DNA from: an uncultured Paracoccaceae bacterium
GTDB lineage: Bacteria; Pseudomonadota; Alphaproteobacteria; Rhodobacterales; Rhodobacteraceae
DNA length: 64,000 nucleotides
Direction: 5' to 3'
Assembly (NCBI GenBank): GCA_937864535.1
Contig: CALMJS010000019.1
Span: 274,500 to 338,499, forward strand
A program made the position numbers and the translations under genes. Positions 60,573 through 64,000 of the stretch are shown here, in pieces (the first letter of the stretch is position 1; each line of letters opens with the position of its first letter). The notes below the pieces were generated by a model, which did no database searches, was not told where the DNA came from, and was given only the letters and a program-made list of their open reading frames with translations.

Positions 60573-61271
60573 TCAGAAATACTGTGGAAACCTCAGTTTC
60601 AGGGTCTCTACCTGACTGAGGGTTCCCGACAGGTGCTGCCGCGTCGCGGCCTCGGCCCCGTCAGGATCACCGGCCTGAATCGCCGTCAGGATCCGCTCAT
60701 GGTCCGCCAATATCGCGATGCCCTTTTGCGCGTCCATCAGGCTGAGCGCGCGCAGCCGGTCGATATGCCCAGAGCGTTCGGCAACCAGATGCCAGAGCGG
60801 TTCGACCCCGGCCAGCAGATACAGCGAGCGGTGGAACTGGCCATCGAGCGTTTTGAACAGCGTCATATCCCGCGCCTCGATCGCTGCGCGGGCCTGCAAC
60901 ATGAGGCTATGTTGCGGCGCAAAGGTCAGCGCCGGCGCGGATTCTGCCAATTGCCGGGCGATTTCGACCTCGATGGACAGGCGTAGAAACTGCGCCTGAC
61001 GGGCTTCGGCGATATTGATCCGCGCGACCTCGGTCCGGTGCTGCGGCATGACGAACAGCAGGCCTTCGTCCTCCAGCTTTTTCATCGCCTCGCGGACCGG
61101 AGTCTGGCTGACACCGTAATCGTCAGCCACCTCGAGTCGCGACAGGGCCTGCCCGGGCTGTAATTCGAGCGACAAAATCCGGTCCCTGAGCTGCGGATAG
61201 ATTTGCTGACCGGCCGAAATGCTGCGGACCTTGGACCCCGCACGCGGCGCTTTCTGTGGAATATCGGTCAT
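60573..61271 (-). CDS. GntR-family regulator, FCD type
   Basis: A 232-residue FadR-subfamily GntR protein. The winged helix is at residues about 24-85 (YPQLRDRILSLELQPGQALS followed by YGVSQTPVREAMKKLEDEGL). The all-helical FCD domain includes the metal-binding Asp/His pattern FKTLDGQFHRSLYLLAG near 139 and DHERILTAIQAGD near 191. It is divergent from the IlvD/Edd gene, and an A/T-rich palindromic region lies between them. It probably represses the sugar-acid operon until a sugar acid or its 2-keto-3-deoxy product binds. Its stop is 12 bases from that of the thiolase gene. Confidence 0.88.
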   Translation of the reverse strand: MTDIPQKAPRAGSKVRSISAGQQIYPQLRDRILSLELQPGQALSRLEVADDYGVSQTPVREAMKKLEDEGLLFVMPQHRTEVARINIAEARQAQFLRLSIEVEIARQLAESAPALTFAPQHSLMLQARAAIEARDMTLFKTLDGQFHRSLYLLAGVEPLWHLVAERSGHIDRLRALSLMDAQKGIAILADHERILTAIQAGDPDGAEAATRQHLSGTLSQVETLKLRFPQYF

Positions 61272-61331
61272 GTCATGGCCCCTCGCTGGCGTGCCCCGGT
61301 CTGATGTACGTCTGTCGGTTTAGACTTGGAA

Positions 61332-61352
61332 TTGGTATACTAATATATTAGT
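61332..61352. promoter_or_regulatory. Palindromic operator in the GntR / dehydratase gap
   Basis: The A/T-rich stretch holds ACTAATATATTAGT (61339-61352), a perfect 14-bp palindrome. Overlapping it is TTGGTATACTAA (61332-61343), centred on GTATAC. The second form resembles operators of FCD-type GntR proteins. It lies 16-37 bases before the dehydratase start. Confidence 0.55.
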
Positions 61353-61368
61353 TTATAAGCGTCCATCA

Positions 61369-63114
61369 ATGAGTAGACCCATGACACGCAAAAATCCTAG
61401 CGACCTCCGGTCGGCACGCTGGTTCGCTCCCGACGACCTCCGCAGCTTTGGCCACCGTGCGCGGATCATGCAGCTCGGCTATTCCGAGGCGGATTTCCGG
61501 GACAAACCGGTGATCGGCATCCTGAACACCTGGTCGGAATTGAACAGCTGCCACGCGCATTTCCGCGAACGGGCGCAGGATGTGAAACGGGGGGTTTTGC
61601 AGGCGGGCGGGTTTCCGGTCGAACTGCCGTCGCTGTCGGTGGACGAGAGCTTTACCAAGCCGACCTCGATGCTCTACCGCAATATGCTGGCGATGGAGAC
61701 CGAAGAGATGATCCGGTCGCACCCGCTGGATGGCGTGGTGCTGATGGGCGGCTGCGACAAAACCACGCCAGGTCTGGTGATGGGCGCGATTTCCGCCGGT
61801 GTGCCGATGATCTATCTGCCCGCCGGGCCGATGCTGCGCGGGAATTACGCCGGCAGGATCCTCGGGTCCGGGTCGGATGCGTGGAAATACTGGGACGAAC
61901 GCCGCGCGGGCAACATTTCGGATGCGGAATGGCTGGGCGTGCAGGGCGGGATCGCCCGGTCGGCGGGCGTGTGCATGACCATGGGCACCGCCTCGACCAT
62001 GACGGCGATTGCCGATGCGATGGGGATCACCCTGCCGGGCGCATCCTCGATCCCGGCGGTCGATTCCAATCACCAGCGCATGTCGGCCGATTGCGGACGG
62101 CGGATCGTCGATATGGTCTGGGAGGATCTGACCCCGAACAAGATCATCACCGAGGCCGCCTGTCGCAACGCCGCCATCGTCGCCATGGCCACCGGCTGTT
62201 CGACCAACGCCGTGGTGCATCTGATCGCAATGGCGCGCCGGGCTGGCGTCAACCTGACGCTGGACGATCTGGACGAACTGGGCCGCGCAACGCCGCTGAT
62301 CGCCAACGTCCGCCCGTCGGGTAAGGATTATCTGATGGAGGATTTCTATTATGCGGGTGGCCTGCGGGCGCTGATGAAACAGCTGGAAGACCGGCTGGAT
62401 TGCAGCGTCATGACCGTCACCGGCAAAACGATGGGCGAGAACCTGATCGGCGCACAGGTCTATAATGACGATGTGATCCGACCGCTGTCGAACCCCGTCT
62501 ATCACGAAGGCTCGCTCGCGGTTCTGCGCGGCAACCTCTGTCCCGATGGCGCTGTGATCAAACCTGCCGCCTGCGATCCGAAATACCATCTGCATCAGGG
62601 TCCCGCCGTCGTGTTCGACAGCTACCCCGAGATGAAGAAATTCGTCGACGACGAGACCGCAGAGGTGACGCCGGATACCGTGATGGTGCTGCGCAACGCG
62701 GGCCCGCAGGGTGGACCGGGGTTCCCGGAATGGGGCATGCTGCCGATCCCCAAGGCGCTGATCAAACAGGGACACCGCGATATGTTGCGGATTTCCGACG
62801 CGCGGATGTCCGGCACGTCCTATGGCGCCTGCGTGCTGCATGTCTCGCCCGAGAGCTATGTCGGCGGCCCGCTCGCGCTGCTCCGGACGGGGGATATCGT
62901 CCGGCTGGATCTGGAAAACCGCAGCCTCGACATGCTGGTGGACGACGCCGAGCTCGACCGTCGCCGCGCCGCGTGGCAGGCCCCCGCGCCCCATTTCGAA
63001 CGCGGATATGGCTACATGTTCTCCAAACACGTGACGCAGGCCGATCAGGGCTGCGATTTCGACTTCCTGCAATCCGACTTTGGCAAAACCGCCGGCGAAC
63101 CCGATATTTTCTGA
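61369..63114 (+). CDS. IlvD/Edd family sugar-acid dehydratase
   Basis: A 581-residue iron-sulfur dehydratase. Cluster ligands Cys61 (NSCHAHFRE), Cys129 (MGGCDKTTPG) and Cys202 (GVCMTMGTASTM) have the spacing of pentonate dehydratases such as L-arabinonate dehydratase. RPSGKDYLMEDFYYAGGL near 316 and RISDARMSGTSYGACVLHVSPE near 480 also agree. It converts an aldonate to a 2-keto-3-deoxy acid. The start at 61369 may be 12 bases further on (ATG 61381); neither has a clear ribosome site. The next genes (RraA-like, ALDH) are the usual companions in oxidative pentose or sugar-acid breakdown. Confidence 0.92.
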   Translation: MSRPMTRKNPSDLRSARWFAPDDLRSFGHRARIMQLGYSEADFRDKPVIGILNTWSELNSCHAHFRERAQDVKRGVLQAGGFPVELPSLSVDESFTKPTSMLYRNMLAMETEEMIRSHPLDGVVLMGGCDKTTPGLVMGAISAGVPMIYLPAGPMLRGNYAGRILGSGSDAWKYWDERRAGNISDAEWLGVQGGIARSAGVCMTMGTASTMTAIADAMGITLPGASSIPAVDSNHQRMSADCGRRIVDMVWEDLTPNKIITEAACRNAAIVAMATGCSTNAVVHLIAMARRAGVNLTLDDLDELGRATPLIANVRPSGKDYLMEDFYYAGGLRALMKQLEDRLDCSVMTVTGKTMGENLIGAQVYNDDVIRPLSNPVYHEGSLAVLRGNLCPDGAVIKPAACDPKYHLHQGPAVVFDSYPEMKKFVDDETAEVTPDTVMVLRNAGPQGGPGFPEWGMLPIPKALIKQGHRDMLRISDARMSGTSYGACVLHVSPESYVGGPLALLRTGDIVRLDLENRSLDMLVDDAELDRRRAAWQAPAPHFERGYGYMFSKHVTQADQGCDFDFLQSDFGKTAGEPDIF

Positions 63115-63120
63115 GGCACC

Positions 63121-63846
63121 ATGACCGACTATCGCCTCTCGGACGAGACCCGCGCGAAATACAAGAAAATCTCGACCGCTTCGGTGGCGACGGCGCTGTA
63201 CAAACGCGGGCTGCGCAACCAGTTCATCCAGGGCGTCGCACCCTGTGGCGACTATGCCGAAAACATGGTCGGGCAGGCCTTTACCCTGCGCTATATGCCG
63301 GCGCGCGAGGATCGCAATCCGATGACGGTGTTCCGCAATGCCGACCACCCGCAGCGGGTCGCGGTCGAAACCTGCCCCGAGGGCTGGGTTCTGGTGATGG
63401 ACGCCCGCAAGGATGCCCGCGCCGCGACGGCGGGGTCGATCCTGGTGACCCGTCTGGCGATGCGCGGCTGCGCCGGCGTCGTGTCGGACGGCGGGTTCCG
63501 CGACGTGCACGGCATTGGTCAGCTGGACATGCCGTCCTACTGAGCGACCCCGTCGGCGCCGACGAACCTGACCCTGCACGAGGCGCTGGATATCAACGTC
63601 CCCATCGCCTGCGGTGACGCGGCGGTGTTCCCCGGCGATGTGCTGCTGGGCGACCGCGACGGCGTGATGGTTATTCCGGCGCATCTGGCCGAGGAAATTG
63701 CCGAGGAATGCACCGCGATGGAGAGCTTTGAGGATTTTGTGCTGGAACAGGTCAAGGGCGGCGCGGCGATCATCGGCCTCTACCCCTGTACCAAGGACGA
63801 GAACCAGCAAAAATACGATGACTGGCGTCAAAAAACAGGTCGCTAA
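63121..63846 (+). pseudogene. RraA-like aldolase-family gene interrupted by an in-frame TGA
   Basis: The frame from ATG 63121 encodes 140 residues of an RraA/HMG-aldolase-type protein. They include STASVATALYKRGLRNQFIQ, LRYMPAREDRNP and the metal/substrate loop VSDGGFRDVHG. It stops at TGA 63541-63543 after DMPSY. The same frame then continues without a break from ATPSAPTNLTLHEALDIN to the end at 63846 (YDDWRQKTGR), exactly as intact relatives do. A single nonsense codon, aligned with a usual His or Trp, thus splits an otherwise full 241-codon gene. Sequencing error, real mutation or read-through are all possible. Intact relatives accompany sugar-acid dehydratases. Confidence 0.8.
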
Positions 63847-63903
63847 TCCCGAACCGGCGCGGCACAGTCCGCGCCGAATGCTTGCAAATACAGGACGATA
63901 CGA

Positions 63904-64000
63904 ATGACATATGTTCCTCATGGAAAACATCTGATCTCTGGAGAATGGGTCGGGACGGAAACGACGTTTCAGTCGGAACCGGCGTCTGGTCCGTCCTATG
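63904..64000 (+). CDS. Aldehyde dehydrogenase, N-terminal fragment (2,5-dioxovalerate dehydrogenase-like)
   Basis: The frame opens at ATG 63904 and runs off the end of the window. It gives 32 residues beginning MTYVPHGKHLISGEWVGTE. HGKHLI-GEW is the characteristic start of alpha-ketoglutarate semialdehyde (2,5-dioxovalerate) dehydrogenases. This is the expected last enzyme of an oxidative pentonate route after the dehydratase at 61369. Only the start is visible, so the call rests on this segment and on context. Confidence 0.65.
   Translation, partial: MTYVPHGKHLISGEWVGTETTFQSEPASGPSY

Noticed and set aside
63541..63543. Selenocysteine decoding of the TGA in the RraA-like gene
   Set aside because: No SECIS-like hairpin was obvious downstream and the family residue here is His or Trp-like rather than Cys. 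Mutation, error or simple read-through is more likely.
61366..63930. Minus-strand open frame of 854 codons opposite the IlvD/Edd and RraA-like genes
   Set aside because: It mirrors clearly recognisable plus-strand genes, has low-complexity Arg/His/Gly/Asp composition and no family resemblance. This is a typical high-GC shadow frame.

Overview
The window is GC-rich DNA with dense, often overlapping operons (many ATGA junctions). It carries a repABC replication and partition module, so it is part of a large plasmid or chromid. The RepABC type, the protein sequences (PhnE, IlvD/Edd, TIGR02186, DUF1403, DUF3500) and the gene content point to a marine or soil alphaproteobacterium of the Rhodobacteraceae/Roseobacter group. 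The genus cannot be named from the sequence alone. No rRNA, tRNA, CRISPR array or insertion sequence was seen.

Layout. (1) 1-5082: a phosphonate uptake block on the minus strand (phnC, phnD, phnE1, phnE2, then a hexapeptide transferase) meets the tail of a phnF-type regulator. A tandem array of PhoB-box-like 11-mers precedes phnC. (2) 5169-15762: the replicon backbone. It holds an ScpB-like/DUF1403 pair, a tyrosine recombinase that has lost its catalytic tyrosine, sbcD-sbcC, two 16-bp palindromes that fit parS, and repC, repB and repA on the minus strand. (3) 15816-18605: a LysR-type regulator with two DNA-binding domains, divergent from an MFS exporter. (4) 18630-30439: a carboxylate or aromatic-acid block. 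It has two 4,5-dihydroxyphthalate-decarboxylase-like proteins, two amidohydrolases (one clearly LigJ-like), a TctA-TctB fusion, a TctC binding protein, a DUF3500 protein with a histidine-rich tail, an HpcH/HpaI aldolase and a ThDP enzyme. (5) 30558-42194: a sulfate-ester block. It has a formylglycine-generating enzyme, a TSUP permease with its TIGR02186 partner, two cytoplasmic sulfatases, a LysR regulator and a sugar-type ABC importer with a Tat-exported binding protein. (6) 42472-60560: a GntR-controlled run of same-strand genes. It joins a CUT2 sugar importer, two SDRs, a class II aldolase and a PfkB kinase to an acyl-CoA module (acetoacetyl-CoA synthetase, SCPx-like thiolase, DUF35, MaoC, MFS, FMO, ALDH, thiolase). 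(7) 60573-64000: a sugar-acid block with an FCD-type GntR regulator, an IlvD/Edd dehydratase, an RraA-like gene broken by one in-frame TGA, and the start of a second ALDH.

The strongest unexplained structure is in block 5. The same 35-bp pattern (TATCAC-N10-[CG]TTTGCATT-N5-CG[AT]A[TG]) lies in three separate intergenic regions: before the TSUP gene and divergent FGE gene, before the first sulfatase, and between the LysR gene and the ABC transporter. Spacing is identical in all three. This ties FGE, sulfite/sulfate export, sulfatase and importer into one probable LysR regulon for importing a sulfated compound intact, desulfating it in the cytoplasm and exporting the sulfur oxyanion. A second paired site (TGGTAATTACCA-like) flanks the GntR gene of block 6.
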